This document shows positions 9,301 through 17,883 of a stretch of DNA of 64,000 nucleotides, piece after piece. Each line of letters opens with the position of its first letter. Position 1 is the first letter of the stretch. This stretch comes from Nitrospira sp. Its GTDB lineage: Bacteria > Nitrospirota > Nitrospiria > Nitrospirales > Nitrospiraceae. Both the position numbers and the translations under genes were made by a program. Location of the stretch: NCBI GenBank assembly GCA_037045225.1, contig JBAOHZ010000009.1, positions 3,100,001 to 3,164,000 of the forward strand. Direction: 5' to 3'. The notes under the pieces were generated by a model. That model made no database searches, was not told the DNA's origin, and saw only the letters and a list, made by a program, of their open reading frames with translations.

Positions 9301-11270
9301 AACACACACAGGTTGGTGTCTATCCAGTGCTGAGTGTCACCGTGTTGGCCGGAGTGTTAGGGCTAGCCGGATATGCGGCGTCGGGCGAAACAACCGGGTT
9401 GGCCGGATTCACGCAGGCTGTTGACCAGAATGCCGTGGCCTCTGGATTGTCATCGGAGCAGGCCGGTGTCGTCGGCCACGCTGCCACCATGCTGACAAAG
9501 GTGGAAGTGAAGCGGGATGGGAATCGGATGACGCTGGTTCTGCTCGGTAACGGTGTTCTGGCGCACACGGTGAAGATGATCGGGACGCATCGAATGGTCA
9601 TCGATATGCCGCAGGTACAGTCGGACGGCCGCCAATCGAAGCTGATGGTTGGGCATCCACTGTTATCGAAAGTCCGGTTCGGTTATCACCCTGATAAGCT
9701 GCGACTGGTCCTTGATTTGACGCAAGCCGTGGAGCACTCCATCGAATCGACCGATGGTCGACTGACGCTCACACTGGAGCCCAAGGCGGTGATTGCTGCG
9801 ATTGACGCCCAGCCTGCTGGAGACGATTCAGTCTCGGTGGCGGAGCCCGTGATGGAACGCAGTGTCAGCCTGGCGGTAACGCGCCCGACAATGCATCCCA
9901 TGTTGGTGGCGCACAAGCCCTCCCAAGCTCGGTTGCATATTCACCCCGTCCAGTTGACGACTGAAACGGTGCAGGCGGAGGAGAAGAAGCCGGAGCTGAA
10001 TGAGGTGGTGAGTGGCCCGTCACGATTTATCGGTCGGCGTATTTCCCTGGATTTCCAGCAAGCCGATATCAGCAATGTGTTGCGGTTGATTGCGGAAGTC
10101 AGCGGTTTCAATATCGTGGTTGGAGAAGGCGTCAAAAACAAAGTCACCATGAAGTTGGCGAACGTGCCGTGGGATCAGGCGCTGGAAATGCTGCTGAAAA
10201 TGAATGCGCTGGGAATGATCCGACAGGGCAATATCGTATGGGTAGATACTCTGCAAAATATCGCCAAACAGCAGGACGAAGAGGCCCGCGCGAAGGACTC
10301 CAAGTCGAAAGCCGAGCCCATCGTCACGCGGGTATTCTATATCCGCAATCTGAACGCAATGGAAGTGCAGACGTCGCTGCGCCAAAATTTGAGTCCGCGC
10401 GGAACCATGAATGTGAGCGCCGCGAGTAATGCCCTCATCATCAGCGATACGGAATCGAAGCTGGATGTTTTGCGACAATTGCTGGACGGCGTCGATCTCG
10501 AAGTGCCGCAGGTGCAGATTGAGGCACGCATCGTTCAAGCGGATACAACGTATACCCGATCGCTGGGTGTGCAGTGGGGTATTCAGAACGTCAATCAGTT
10601 GGGAAGCGCGAGTGGCACGTCCGCCTTCAAGACCGGAACCACAGGGGCATTCGGCTCCCAAGTTTCGGACTTCTTGATCAACTTGCCGGCGAACCCCGGA
10701 TTGCCGTCGGTGCCGGGTGCCGGGTTCTCGATCGGAAAGACCAATGGGGCGATGTTGGATGTGCGGTTGTCAGCCGGTGAATTGCTGGGTTTGACCAAGG
10801 TGATTGCGGCGCCAAAGATCACGACGCTGGATAAGCGGGACGCCAAGATTGCCCAAGGTGAATCCATCCCGTTCCAGACCACGTCCTTGCAGGGCACGCA
10901 GACGACGTTCGTGGATGCGAACCTGGAGCTGAACGTGACGCCGCAAATTACTTCCCGTGACCCGAAAGAGATCGGTAAGCAGATTCTCATGAAGGTGCGA
11001 GCCACGCGGAACGCCGTCGGCGCCCGGAGCAACCCGGCCGGCCCGAGCATCGATCGTCGTGAAGCGACGACCCAGGTGCTGGTGCGCGATGGGGAAACCA
11101 TGGTCATCGGCGGTGTGTTCGTCGATACTCAGTCGAATAATGTGGCCGGTATTCCCTATCTGTCTCGTATCCCGGTCTTGGGTTGGCTGTTCAAGAACAA
11201 AACCGAAAACGTCTCCAAGCAGGAACTGTTGATTTTCCTGACGCCGACGATCGTGCACTCGACAACTTGA
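9297..11270 (+). CDS. pilQ: Type IV pilus secretin PilQ
   Basis: Outer-membrane channel for the pilus. Domain order: signal peptide (to about residue 30), one AMIN domain (LTKVEVKRDGNRMTLVLLGNGVL through LTLTLEPK), secretin N0 domain (ISLDFQQADISNVLRLIAEVSGFNIVV), N1 domain (TRVFYIRNLNAMEVQTSLRQN) and the C-terminal secretin domain with ITTLDKRDAKIAQGESIPFQ and VIGGVFVDTQSNNVAGIPYLSRIPVLGWLF. 657 aa. Overlaps pilP by four bases; last gene of the operon. Confidence 0.95.
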   Translation: MKHTQVGVYPVLSVTVLAGVLGLAGYAASGETTGLAGFTQAVDQNAVASGLSSEQAGVVGHAATMLTKVEVKRDGNRMTLVLLGNGVLAHTVKMIGTHRMVIDMPQVQSDGRQSKLMVGHPLLSKVRFGYHPDKLRLVLDLTQAVEHSIESTDGRLTLTLEPKAVIAAIDAQPAGDDSVSVAEPVMERSVSLAVTRPTMHPMLVAHKPSQARLHIHPVQLTTETVQAEEKKPELNEVVSGPSRFIGRRISLDFQQADISNVLRLIAEVSGFNIVVGEGVKNKVTMKLANVPWDQALEMLLKMNALGMIRQGNIVWVDTLQNIAKQQDEEARAKDSKSKAEPIVTRVFYIRNLNAMEVQTSLRQNLSPRGTMNVSAASNALIISDTESKLDVLRQLLDGVDLEVPQVQIEARIVQADTTYTRSLGVQWGIQNVNQLGSASGTSAFKTGTTGAFGSQVSDFLINLPANPGLPSVPGAGFSIGKTNGAMLDVRLSAGELLGLTKVIAAPKITTLDKRDAKIAQGESIPFQTTSLQGTQTTFVDANLELNVTPQITSRDPKEIGKQILMKVRATRNAVGARSNPAGPSIDRREATTQVLVRDGETMVIGGVFVDTQSNNVAGIPYLSRIPVLGWLFKNKTENVSKQELLIFLTPTIVHSTT

Positions 11271-11296
11271 CAGGTCCTAGCCAGGCACGTTAATAA

Positions 11297-11337
11297 TCGC
11301 CCCCATTGAAGATGGTACGCTATCTCAATGGGGGCGA
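11297..11337 (+). terminator. Perfect 13-bp inverted repeat after pilQ (terminator-like)
   Basis: TCGCCCCCATTGA (11297-11309) and its exact complement TCAATGGGGGCGA (11325-11337) enclose a 15-base loop, 27 bases after the pilQ stop. There is no T run on either side, so it is not a classic Rho-independent terminator. It may stop RNA degradation or termination may need Rho. Confidence 0.55.
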
Positions 11338-11539
11338 ATCCCGTGGAACGTGTCTTTTCCCCGTCCTTGATGGCGCTCCTTCCGGGTTTCTCCCCCCTTT
11401 AGCGATCGCGTGTACGATTCAGTTTCCATCAACACCGCAAGGTGTCCGGTGGAGGCGTATGCTCGTGCCTCGTTCTGTGAGCCGTGCCGCCTTTGCGGTC
11501 GCGTTACTTGATCCTGTCTCCTCATGGGTGTGATATCTG

Positions 11540-12697
11540 ATGCCAGCGTCTCGGACCAATAAGCCTTCCTCCTCTATTCATGTCGAACTCGGGGCGCGAA
11601 GTTACTCCATCGTCATACGACGTGATCTGTTGCAGGATCTCGGCGAGGAGCTGACGCGTCTCAAGTGTGCAGGCAAGGTAGGGATTGTGACTGATCGCAA
11701 TCTTGCCAAGCACTATCTCCCCCAGGTGACTCGCCGGCTCAAGGCGGCCGGGTATACGGTCGTGTCCATCGTGCTGCCCGCCGGAGAGCGAACGAAAACC
11801 CTTCGCTCCATCGGGACGGTGATGGATGCCCTCGTGGCGGCCAGATTTGAGCGTTCCTCGACATTGCTGGCCCTGGGGGGCGGTGTCATCGGCGACATCA
11901 CCGGGTTTGCCGCCGCGATCTATCAGCGTGGTATCCCGTTCGTACAGGTCCCGACGAGTTTGGTAGCGCAGGTCGATTCAAGCGTCGGCGGCAAGACAGG
12001 TGTCGATCACCCCAAGGGGAAGAATTTGGTCGGGGCCTTCAACCAGCCGCGCGCAGTGTTCATCGACCCTGCGATGTTGGCGACTCTGCCTCCGCGCGAA
12101 TGGAAAGCCGGTTTGGCAGAGGTCATCAAATACGGCGTGATCGCGGACGCGGCCTTCTTCGATTACCTGGAACGGCATATCGAAGCGATCAATCATTTGA
12201 CGGACGATACGGTTGCCCACATTGTGAAGCGGTCCTGTGAGATCAAAGCACAGGTGGTCTCGGAGGATGAGCGAGAAGCCGATCGACGGCGGATTTTGAA
12301 CTTCGGTCATACGATTGGGCATGCGCTGGAATCCCTCGGCGGCTACCGGGGATTCATTCACGGGGAGGCGGTTGCGGTCGGTATGGTCTATGAGGCCGAC
12401 CTGGCCCGGCACCTGGGCTATTGTGGAGAAGAGGTGGTTGCGCGATTGCGTGCCCTGGTGAAAGCAGCCGGATTGCCGGATCGGCTGCCAAAGGTGGCGT
12501 TCAATGCGTTGTGGGCCGCCATGCAACAGGATAAGAAAGTGTCCGCCGGCACGATTTATTGCGTGGTGCCGGAGCGGATCGGGGCAGTACAAATCATCCC
12601 GCTGGAGAAGAGCCGGACTCGCGACTGGTTTCAGGATGTGCGTGCGCGGGAATCCGGCAAGCGAAAGAGGGAAACGCCTATGAGACAGGGCCGGTAG
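11540..12697 (+). CDS. aroB: 3-dehydroquinate synthase
   Basis: Second step of the shikimate pathway: converts DAHP to 3-dehydroquinate using NAD and a divalent metal. Family blocks are complete: ALGGGVIGDITGFAAAIYQRGI, QVPTSLVAQVDSSVGGKTGVDHP and the metal-ligand region RRILNFGHTIGHALE plus HGEAVAVGMVYE. 385 aa with a basic C-terminal tail of about 20 residues. Only seven bases separate it from the GAF-ANTAR gene. The 269 bases between pilQ and aroB contain the inverted repeat at 11297-11337 and no convincing gene. Confidence 0.96.
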   Translation: MPASRTNKPSSSIHVELGARSYSIVIRRDLLQDLGEELTRLKCAGKVGIVTDRNLAKHYLPQVTRRLKAAGYTVVSIVLPAGERTKTLRSIGTVMDALVAARFERSSTLLALGGGVIGDITGFAAAIYQRGIPFVQVPTSLVAQVDSSVGGKTGVDHPKGKNLVGAFNQPRAVFIDPAMLATLPPREWKAGLAEVIKYGVIADAAFFDYLERHIEAINHLTDDTVAHIVKRSCEIKAQVVSEDEREADRRRILNFGHTIGHALESLGGYRGFIHGEAVAVGMVYEADLARHLGYCGEEVVARLRALVKAAGLPDRLPKVAFNALWAAMQQDKKVSAGTIYCVVPERIGAVQIIPLEKSRTRDWFQDVRARESGKRKRETPMRQGR

Positions 12698-12704
12698 GAG
12701 CGGA

Positions 12705-13964
12705 ATGGCGGCGAAACGAACGTTGATTCAAGTCGAACAAGCCCTACGGGAAAAGACTCGGGAGGTGGATGTTCTTCATCGCATCAGCGAGTCGATCAGC
12801 AACACGCTCGACTTGGAGGCCGTGCTGCGGCACATCGTGGATATGGTCGTGGAAGTGACCAAAGCCGATGCCTGTTTGTTGTATTTGTTGTCTGATAACC
12901 GGGACGAGCTCATCCTGCGAGCCTCCAAGAATCCCCATCCGAAGCTGATCGGACGGATTACCATCGGGATGGGCGAGGGCATCACCGGGTGGGTCGCGCG
13001 GGAGCGGACACGTGTCGTCATTCCCAACAGCGCCAGCGATGATACCCGCTTTAAGTTTTTTCACAACCTTCCGGAAGACCGTTACCAGGCCTTCGTCTCC
13101 GTGCCGATCACGACCAAGCAGGAAGTCGTCGGCGTGATCAATGTGCAACATAAGCGGTCGCGCCGCTACCGGCCCGACGAATTGGCCCTGCTTTCGACCA
13201 TTGCCACGCAGGTTGGGGGCGCCATTGAGAACGCTCGTCTGTACGATCAGATGACGCGCAAGGCACTGCAGCTGGATACGCTGTCTCAGGTTTCGGAAAC
13301 CGTGTCCTCGAATCGATTGATCGAGGATGTGCTGCAATTGATTGTCACCATGACGGCCCAAATGATGGGATCGAAGATTTGCTCCATCATTCTGTTGGAG
13401 CAGACGACCGGCGAACTTCGGATTGCGGCGACCCAGAGTCTGAGTGAGCAGTATCGGCGTAAGCCCAACGTGAAGGTCGGACAAAGCATTAGCGGGCGTG
13501 CTGTTCAGGATCGTCGGCCGATCATCGTTCCGGATGTCACCAAAGAACGGTCTTATATGTATCCGGATATGGCCGCAAAGGAAGGCCTCTGCTCACTCTT
13601 GTGCGTGCCGATGCTGGTGCGGGAGAAGGCGATCGGGGTGATCAATACGTATACCTCGAAGCCGCATACCTTCACAGCGGAGGATGTAAAGCTGATGCAG
13701 GCGATTGCCAATCAGGCCGCGATTTCCATTGAGCACACGACGTTGGTGGAGAAATCGTTCGAGATGCAGGAAGCCCTGCAAGTCCGCAAGCTACTCGATC
13801 GGGCCAAGGGGTATCTCATGCGGTCGAAACGTCTCTCCGAAGATGAGGCGTTCAAGTTGATTCAGCGGCAAAGTATGGATCTCCGCAAGTCCATGCGAGA
13901 GATTGCCGAAGCCATTCTCCTCGCTGGTGAAATCGAAGAGCGGGCTGATAAGGGCAGGGGGTAA
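12705..13964 (+). CDS. GAF-GAF-ANTAR regulator (RNA-binding antiterminator)
   Basis: Two GAF sensor domains (about residues 35-178 and 205-345) after a short N-terminal helix, followed by a C-terminal ANTAR domain (about 355-408) with the diagnostic core LDRAKGYLMRSKRLSEDEAF and SMREIAEAILLA. ANTAR domains bind paired hexaloop RNA hairpins and prevent transcription termination; known examples are NasR, NasT, AmiR and EutV. GAF domains bind small ligands or mediate dimerisation; the ligand here is unknown. The gene is seven bases after aroB and is followed by a terminator at 14021-14060. Four matching hairpin pairs lie 2-12 kb downstream, in front of nitrogen genes, which makes it the best candidate for their regulator (inference). 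Confidence 0.9.
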   Translation: MAAKRTLIQVEQALREKTREVDVLHRISESISNTLDLEAVLRHIVDMVVEVTKADACLLYLLSDNRDELILRASKNPHPKLIGRITIGMGEGITGWVARERTRVVIPNSASDDTRFKFFHNLPEDRYQAFVSVPITTKQEVVGVINVQHKRSRRYRPDELALLSTIATQVGGAIENARLYDQMTRKALQLDTLSQVSETVSSNRLIEDVLQLIVTMTAQMMGSKICSIILLEQTTGELRIAATQSLSEQYRRKPNVKVGQSISGRAVQDRRPIIVPDVTKERSYMYPDMAAKEGLCSLLCVPMLVREKAIGVINTYTSKPHTFTAEDVKLMQAIANQAAISIEHTTLVEKSFEMQEALQVRKLLDRAKGYLMRSKRLSEDEAFKLIQRQSMDLRKSMREIAEAILLAGEIEERADKGRG

Positions 13965-14263
13965 TCCCCGCTGGGCAACGTTTCGGCCAGTGGAGAGGGC
14001 GCAGGCCCTGGCACTTGGATCGATTTTCGCGGTGCCGGGGGCGACCGCGAATCGTGTTTTCCGCAAGACTTCCCGCTCTGCGTGTCTTCGGTCTCCCCAT
14101 TCTGTTTCGTGGGCGGTACCCGCTTGGAGGGCTCCGGCGGTGGAATCGACGTGTGCCCCTCCTGACGGCTCAGTGCCACAGTTAACGGATGCCGCTGAAC
14201 ATCCACACAGTAATGAACGTAGCAGCGCATGTTCGAGCCCGTCTGTGAATAGCGGAGGTTGGG
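13965..14263. other. Intergenic region after the GAF-ANTAR gene
   Basis: Holds the terminator at 14021-14060. Beyond it I see no gene with a plausible product and no clear promoter. The lipoprotein gene that follows has GGAGG shortly before its ATG. Confidence 0.6.
14021..14060 (+). terminator. Intrinsic terminator after the GAF-ANTAR gene
   Basis: CGATTTTCGCGGT (14021-14033) pairs with ACCGCGAATCG (14044-14054), leaving a 2-base bulge and a 10-base loop; TGTTTT follows. It lies 57 bases beyond the stop codon and separates this gene from the lipoprotein gene. Confidence 0.75.
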
Positions 14264-14641
14264 ATGGCGAGGAGACAACGAGCGGCCATAGTTCTTCTGC
14301 TGGTCCTTGTGACAAGTGCCTGTGGCATCAGGCAATACACTCCGTTGGTCGGGGCTGACCGGGGTGAGGTCGAACAGCTCACAGAGAACGTCTACCGTGT
14401 TGAATATCGCGTGAGCTCATTTACCTCGCAGGAGCAACTCGATGTCTACCTGCGGCGACGCTGCGCGGAATTGACGTTGCGCGAGGGCTACGATTTCTTC
14501 CGCCTGGCGCAGCGGGCCGATGTGCTGGCACTCTCACGGCGCACGTCGATGACCGTGACGATGTATAAGGGCAAGAAGCCGGTCGGCGCGGATGACGTGT
14601 ATGATGCCAAGGAAGTGCTGGCGCAGCCGGAGCTACGCTGA
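14264..14641 (+). CDS. Small lipoprotein of unknown function
   Basis: 125 aa with a signal peptide (RRQRAAIVLLLVLVTSAC) and a lipobox TSAC at about residues 17-20, so it is likely attached to the outer membrane. The rest resembles the small CC0125/CC1285-type lipoproteins: a VEYRVSSFTSQEQLDVYLRRRCAELTLREGYDFF block followed by a short strand-rich C-terminus. Not recognised beyond that. It stands alone between two terminator or convergent regions. Confidence 0.75.
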   Translation: MARRQRAAIVLLLVLVTSACGIRQYTPLVGADRGEVEQLTENVYRVEYRVSSFTSQEQLDVYLRRRCAELTLREGYDFFRLAQRADVLALSRRTSMTVTMYKGKKPVGADDVYDAKEVLAQPELR

Positions 14642-14730
14642 CGCCTGTGCTCATGGGGTGGGAGCGGTGCGTGTCGCCTCCGATTTCCGCTCCGTGACGG
14701 GTGAGTGGTCCCTGGTTGAGGACACGAACG

Positions 14731-15651
14731 TTATGGGAACGGAGCTGGCTTGCGAGGCATGACCTTCGGTTTCGCCTTGGGAGCGGCGAGTTCTTTATCT
14801 GCCAGCTGATGCCGCACGGAGTCCAGCTCCGCTTTCACTCGCTGCAGCTCTTCCGCCTGTTTCACAACCAGATCTTTCGTCGCTTGCAGCTCCTGTTGGA
14901 GGCGACTCTGGTCGGGCATTGGAGTAGGCAATGTTTTCGATGCCGTTCCAGCCGCGATCGGCTCCGCCGTCTGGGCCGCGGTTGGCGGCGGCAGTTGCTT
15001 CAGGGCATTCATCGAGACGGCGATCCGTGGTTGGTCCGGCTCGATGATCATCCAGGATTGCGGGGTGTCGGTGTGTACCACGGCTTCTCCTGGCCGAAAG
15101 GCGAGTGTGTAGGACGCGAGTTGGCCATCGGTTTGGCCTGGTTTGGTCCGGTAATGTGAGAGGGATACTCGGAATAGGTTGCGGTACACGTATAGGGTTC
15201 CATCCGTGATAACCCCATCGTCCTTCACGGAAAACTTGACGCGTTGATTCTGCTCGGCCTCCGCAAGGGCCTTGCTGATGAACGGGGCGAGGAACACTAC
15301 CTCGTCATGGGAGAAGAGCGGATAGCCGGTGACGCCATCTGTCGGTGTTGCGCGTTCGATGCCGGAGATGTGAAGTCCGGAGAGGAGGAGCGTGACCTGA
15401 GCTGACTGAATCTCGGCAGGATGCGACGCTTGGAAGCTCCCCGATGGGCCACTATACCGTGCGGTGGTCCCCCTAGTGTCTAAGCGCTCAAGGGAGACGG
15501 CACCCAACGGCCCGTCGCCGATCCGTACGAGGTGGCTGGTGCCGTTGCAGGCAGAGAGGAATAGCCAGGAGAGGAGTGCCCCGATGACCCACATGGGGGA
15601 GATCGGACGTCGTTCTGGTCGGCTGCGGATTGGTGTGCGCGTCCTCTGCAT
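14731..15651 (-). CDS. Lipoprotein of unknown function with C-terminal coiled coil
   Basis: About 306 aa from ATG 15651; ATG 15594 and 15669 are alternatives and none has a good ribosome-binding site. It has a basic N-terminus, a hydrophobic stretch (WVIGALLSWLFLSAC) and a lipobox LSAC. The middle domain has no family I recognise (FSHDEVVFLAPFISKALAEA, PQSWMIIEPDQPRIAVSMN). The last 80 residues are a Gln/Glu/Lys heptad coiled coil ending in a Lys/Pro-rich tail. It is transcribed away from nadE, sharing the upstream region with the nadE promoter and RNA leader. Confidence 0.7.
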   Translation of the reverse strand: MQRTRTPIRSRPERRPISPMWVIGALLSWLFLSACNGTSHLVRIGDGPLGAVSLERLDTRGTTARYSGPSGSFQASHPAEIQSAQVTLLLSGLHISGIERATPTDGVTGYPLFSHDEVVFLAPFISKALAEAEQNQRVKFSVKDDGVITDGTLYVYRNLFRVSLSHYRTKPGQTDGQLASYTLAFRPGEAVVHTDTPQSWMIIEPDQPRIAVSMNALKQLPPPTAAQTAEPIAAGTASKTLPTPMPDQSRLQQELQATKDLVVKQAEELQRVKAELDSVRHQLADKELAAPKAKPKVMPRKPAPFP

Positions 15652-15721
15652 GCGGCGGCATTCTATCATAGCCGGCCGAGTGAGCCGCCTGATTTTCCTT
15701 AGAAAAAGGAGGGGCAAATGG

Positions 15722-15751
15722 TTGACAGCCCGTCTTAGCCGGTGGTATACA
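15722..15751 (+). promoter_or_regulatory. Sigma-70 promoter of nadE
   Basis: TTGACA (15722-15727) and TATACA (15746-15751) with an 18-base spacer. Transcription would begin near 15758, just before the first hexaloop hairpin, so the RNA leader is about 220 bases long. The -10 context GGTATACA recurs in the nirC promoter at 24814. Confidence 0.8.
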
Positions 15752-15766
15752 CTCCGAATGATTTTC

Positions 15767-15833
15767 GGGGACAATGGCGTCTCCGACGGGCACTGCGTTC
15801 AGAACGACATAGCCGAACCGGACAATGACGTCC
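15767..15833 (+). promoter_or_regulatory. ANTAR-type two-hairpin RNA element upstream of nadE
   Basis: Hairpin P1: GGGGAC-AATGGC-GTCTCC at 15767-15784, six pairs with one G-U. Hairpin P2: GGAC-AATGAC-GTCC at 15820-15833, four pairs. Both loops are six bases with A at position 1 and G at position 4, the pattern known for ANTAR targets. The linker is 35 bases. The 3' part of P2 is also the 5' arm of the terminator at 15828-15871, so the two structures exclude each other. Confidence 0.85.
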
Positions 15834-15871
15834 TCCGATCCACAGCATGGGGTCAGAGGGCGTTTTTTTTT
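15828..15871 (+). terminator. Attenuator terminator overlapping the nadE ANTAR element
   Basis: ACGTCCTCCGATCC pairs with the stretch GGGTCAGAGGGCGT with one internal mismatch and G-U pairs; nine T residues follow (15863-15871). It starts inside the P2 loop, so forming it destroys P2. Confidence 0.85.
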
Positions 15872-15976
15872 ATCTGATGGTAGCCGTCGGCACACAGCGA
15901 TCAGCCATTAGTGCCGGTTGTCGAAGATCTGATGGTTCGCAGATACGCTGACTGCTGATTGCCGAGAGTCTTTTGT

Positions 15977-17749
15977 ATGCGTTCGCTTCGAATTGCCATG
16001 GCCCAGATGAACCCGACCGTCGGGGATATCGTCGGGAACACGCGCTCGATCCAAGCCTGGATCAAGGACGCACGACGGGCAAAGGCCGATCTTGTCGTCT
16101 TCCCCGAACTCGCTATCACCGGGTACCCGCCGGAGGATCTGCTGTTCAAGCCCCGCTTCATCGCAGACACCCGTCGCGCGTTGAAGGCGGTCGCGGCGGC
16201 TGCGCGTGGCGTGGTCGTTGTCGTCGGGTCCGTCGGTCAGGGGGCGGCCTCGGTGTCCGAGTCGGATGCTCCGTCATTTCCGTCGACCGATCGACAGGCG
16301 TTGTATAACGAGGCGTCGCTGGTGTCTGACGGACGGATTCTCGCCACCTACCGCAAACGTCATTTGCCGAACTACGGCGTGTTCGATGAGAGCCGGTACT
16401 TTCACCCCGGTTCTCGCCTGCCGTTGTTGGTTTTGAACGGTACCACGATCGGGGTGAACATTTGCGAAGACATCTGGTTTTCTGACGGGCCCACCCGTGC
16501 ACAGGCTGCGGCGGGTGCCGAGGTCATCGTCAATATCAACGCATCGCCGTTCCATGTCGGGAAGGGGCGACTGCGCGAACAGGTGCTGGCCACCAGAGGC
16601 CGTGAGAATCGCGTGATCGTGACATATACCAACACAGTCGGCGGGCAGGACGAGTTGGTCTTCGACGGCTGCAGCATGATTGTGGACCAGGCGGGCGAGA
16701 TCGTCGCGCGGGGGAAGGCGTTTGAGCAGGATCTCATCGTGGCGGATCTCGATGTCGCGGCTGTCGGGCGGGCGCGCATGGCTCAGGGACGAAAGGCCCC
16801 TCTGTCGCCGCGCGTGGCGGCTCTCATCGACCGGGTCGATGTGCGTCTGCCTGTGAGAAGGACGTCGAAGTCGGTCGTGGTTCCGGGTCTGGAGCCTCCG
16901 TTGGGTCGGTTGGATGAGGCCTATCGCGCCTTGGTCCTCGGGGTACAGGATTACGTTCGCAAGAACGGGTTTAAGCGTGTCGTCATCGGATTAAGCGGCG
17001 GGGTGGACTCGGCCATCACCGCGGTCATCGCCGTCGACGCCGTGGGGGCGGAGAATGTGCTGGGGGTGTTTATGCCCTCGCCCTATACGTCGCGGGCCAG
17101 CCGCGAGGATGTCGCGGACATGGCTCGCCGGTTGCACATTCAGGTCGATACCATCCCTATCACCACGATGTTCAAGACGTATGTGCGTGCCCTCAGTCGA
17201 TCCTTTGAGGGACGACGCCCGGACACGACCGAAGAAAATCTGCAGGCTCGAATCAGGGGCAACCTGCTGATGGCCTATTCGAACAAGTTCGGTCATCTGG
17301 TGCTGACCACCGGAAATAAGAGCGAGATGAGTGTCGGATACGCGACGTTGTATGGCGATATGGCCGGCGGGTTTGCGGTGATTAAGGATGTGCCGAAGAC
17401 CATGGTCTACGAGCTGTCGCACATGCGCAATCAAGTCGGGCCGGCCCCGGTAATTCCGAAGCGTGTTCTTGAGCGGGCTCCGACCGCGGAGTTACGCCCC
17501 GATCAAAAAGATGAAGATAGTTTGCCCCCCTACGCCATCCTCGATCCGATTCTCAAGGCCTACGTCGAGGAAGACCGCGCCTTGGAGGATATTGCCGCGA
17601 TGGGATTCGATCGGGAGACGGTCGCACGGGTGATCGCGCTGGTGGATCGCAGTGAATACAAGCGGCGACAAGCGCCGCTGGGGATCAAGATTACGCATCG
17701 AGCGTTCGGGAAGGATCGGCGCATGCCGATCACCAACGGGTACCGGTAG
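15977..17749 (+). CDS. nadE: Glutamine-dependent NAD+ synthetase
   Basis: Last step of NAD synthesis: amidates nicotinate adenine dinucleotide with ammonia from glutamine. The N-terminal nitrilase-type glutaminase domain shows its triad context: Glu in FPELAITGYPPEDL, Lys in RKRHLPNYGVFDE, Cys in NICEDIWF. The C-terminal synthetase has the PP-loop IGLSGGVDSAIT and the TGNKSEMSVGYATLYGDMAGGF block. ATG 15977 is preferred over an upstream TTG because the domain starts right there (MRSLRIAMAQMNPTVGD). 590 aa. Its RNA leader carries an ANTAR-type attenuator, linking NAD synthesis to the nitrogen block. Confidence 0.96.
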   Translation: MRSLRIAMAQMNPTVGDIVGNTRSIQAWIKDARRAKADLVVFPELAITGYPPEDLLFKPRFIADTRRALKAVAAAARGVVVVVGSVGQGAASVSESDAPSFPSTDRQALYNEASLVSDGRILATYRKRHLPNYGVFDESRYFHPGSRLPLLVLNGTTIGVNICEDIWFSDGPTRAQAAAGAEVIVNINASPFHVGKGRLREQVLATRGRENRVIVTYTNTVGGQDELVFDGCSMIVDQAGEIVARGKAFEQDLIVADLDVAAVGRARMAQGRKAPLSPRVAALIDRVDVRLPVRRTSKSVVVPGLEPPLGRLDEAYRALVLGVQDYVRKNGFKRVVIGLSGGVDSAITAVIAVDAVGAENVLGVFMPSPYTSRASREDVADMARRLHIQVDTIPITTMFKTYVRALSRSFEGRRPDTTEENLQARIRGNLLMAYSNKFGHLVLTTGNKSEMSVGYATLYGDMAGGFAVIKDVPKTMVYELSHMRNQVGPAPVIPKRVLERAPTAELRPDQKDEDSLPPYAILDPILKAYVEEDRALEDIAAMGFDRETVARVIALVDRSEYKRRQAPLGIKITHRAFGKDRRMPITNGYR

Positions 17750-17764
17750 TACAGGCAGCAGCAG

Positions 17765-17807
17765 GATCGACAACGACGTCGGTCATCACCACTGGCAACG
17801 GCGCCAG
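17765..17807 (+). promoter_or_regulatory. ANTAR-type two-hairpin RNA element between nadE and the outer-membrane protein gene
   Basis: P1: GATCGAC-AACGAC-GTCGGTC (17765-17784), seven pairs with one T-G. P2: CTGGC-AACGGC-GCCAG (17792-17807), five pairs. Both six-base loops have A1 and G4, and the linker is only seven bases. Unlike the other elements, no T-run terminator overlaps P2; a hairpin CTCACAG...CTGTGAG at 17817-17848 follows, just before the ribosome-binding site region. Confidence 0.75.
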
Positions 17808-17883
17808 AGAGACGGACTCACAGACCCAGCACGAGGAGGGGCTGTGAGCGGGCACTTTCACTTCTTCTCTCATTGGAGGCGTC

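Larger units (their letters stand above)
15652..15976. other. Divergent intergenic region with the nadE promoter and RNA leader
   Basis: Contains, on the plus strand, a sigma-70 promoter (15722-15751), a two-hairpin ANTAR-type element (15767-15833) and an overlapping terminator (15828-15871). The last 100 bases before nadE hold CTGA/ATCAGC-type degenerate repeat sequence like that at 20175-20265. Confidence 0.8.

Noticed and set aside
11306..11533. Possible small gene between pilQ and aroB
   Set aside because: It starts inside the inverted repeat, has no ribosome-binding site and no plausible fold.
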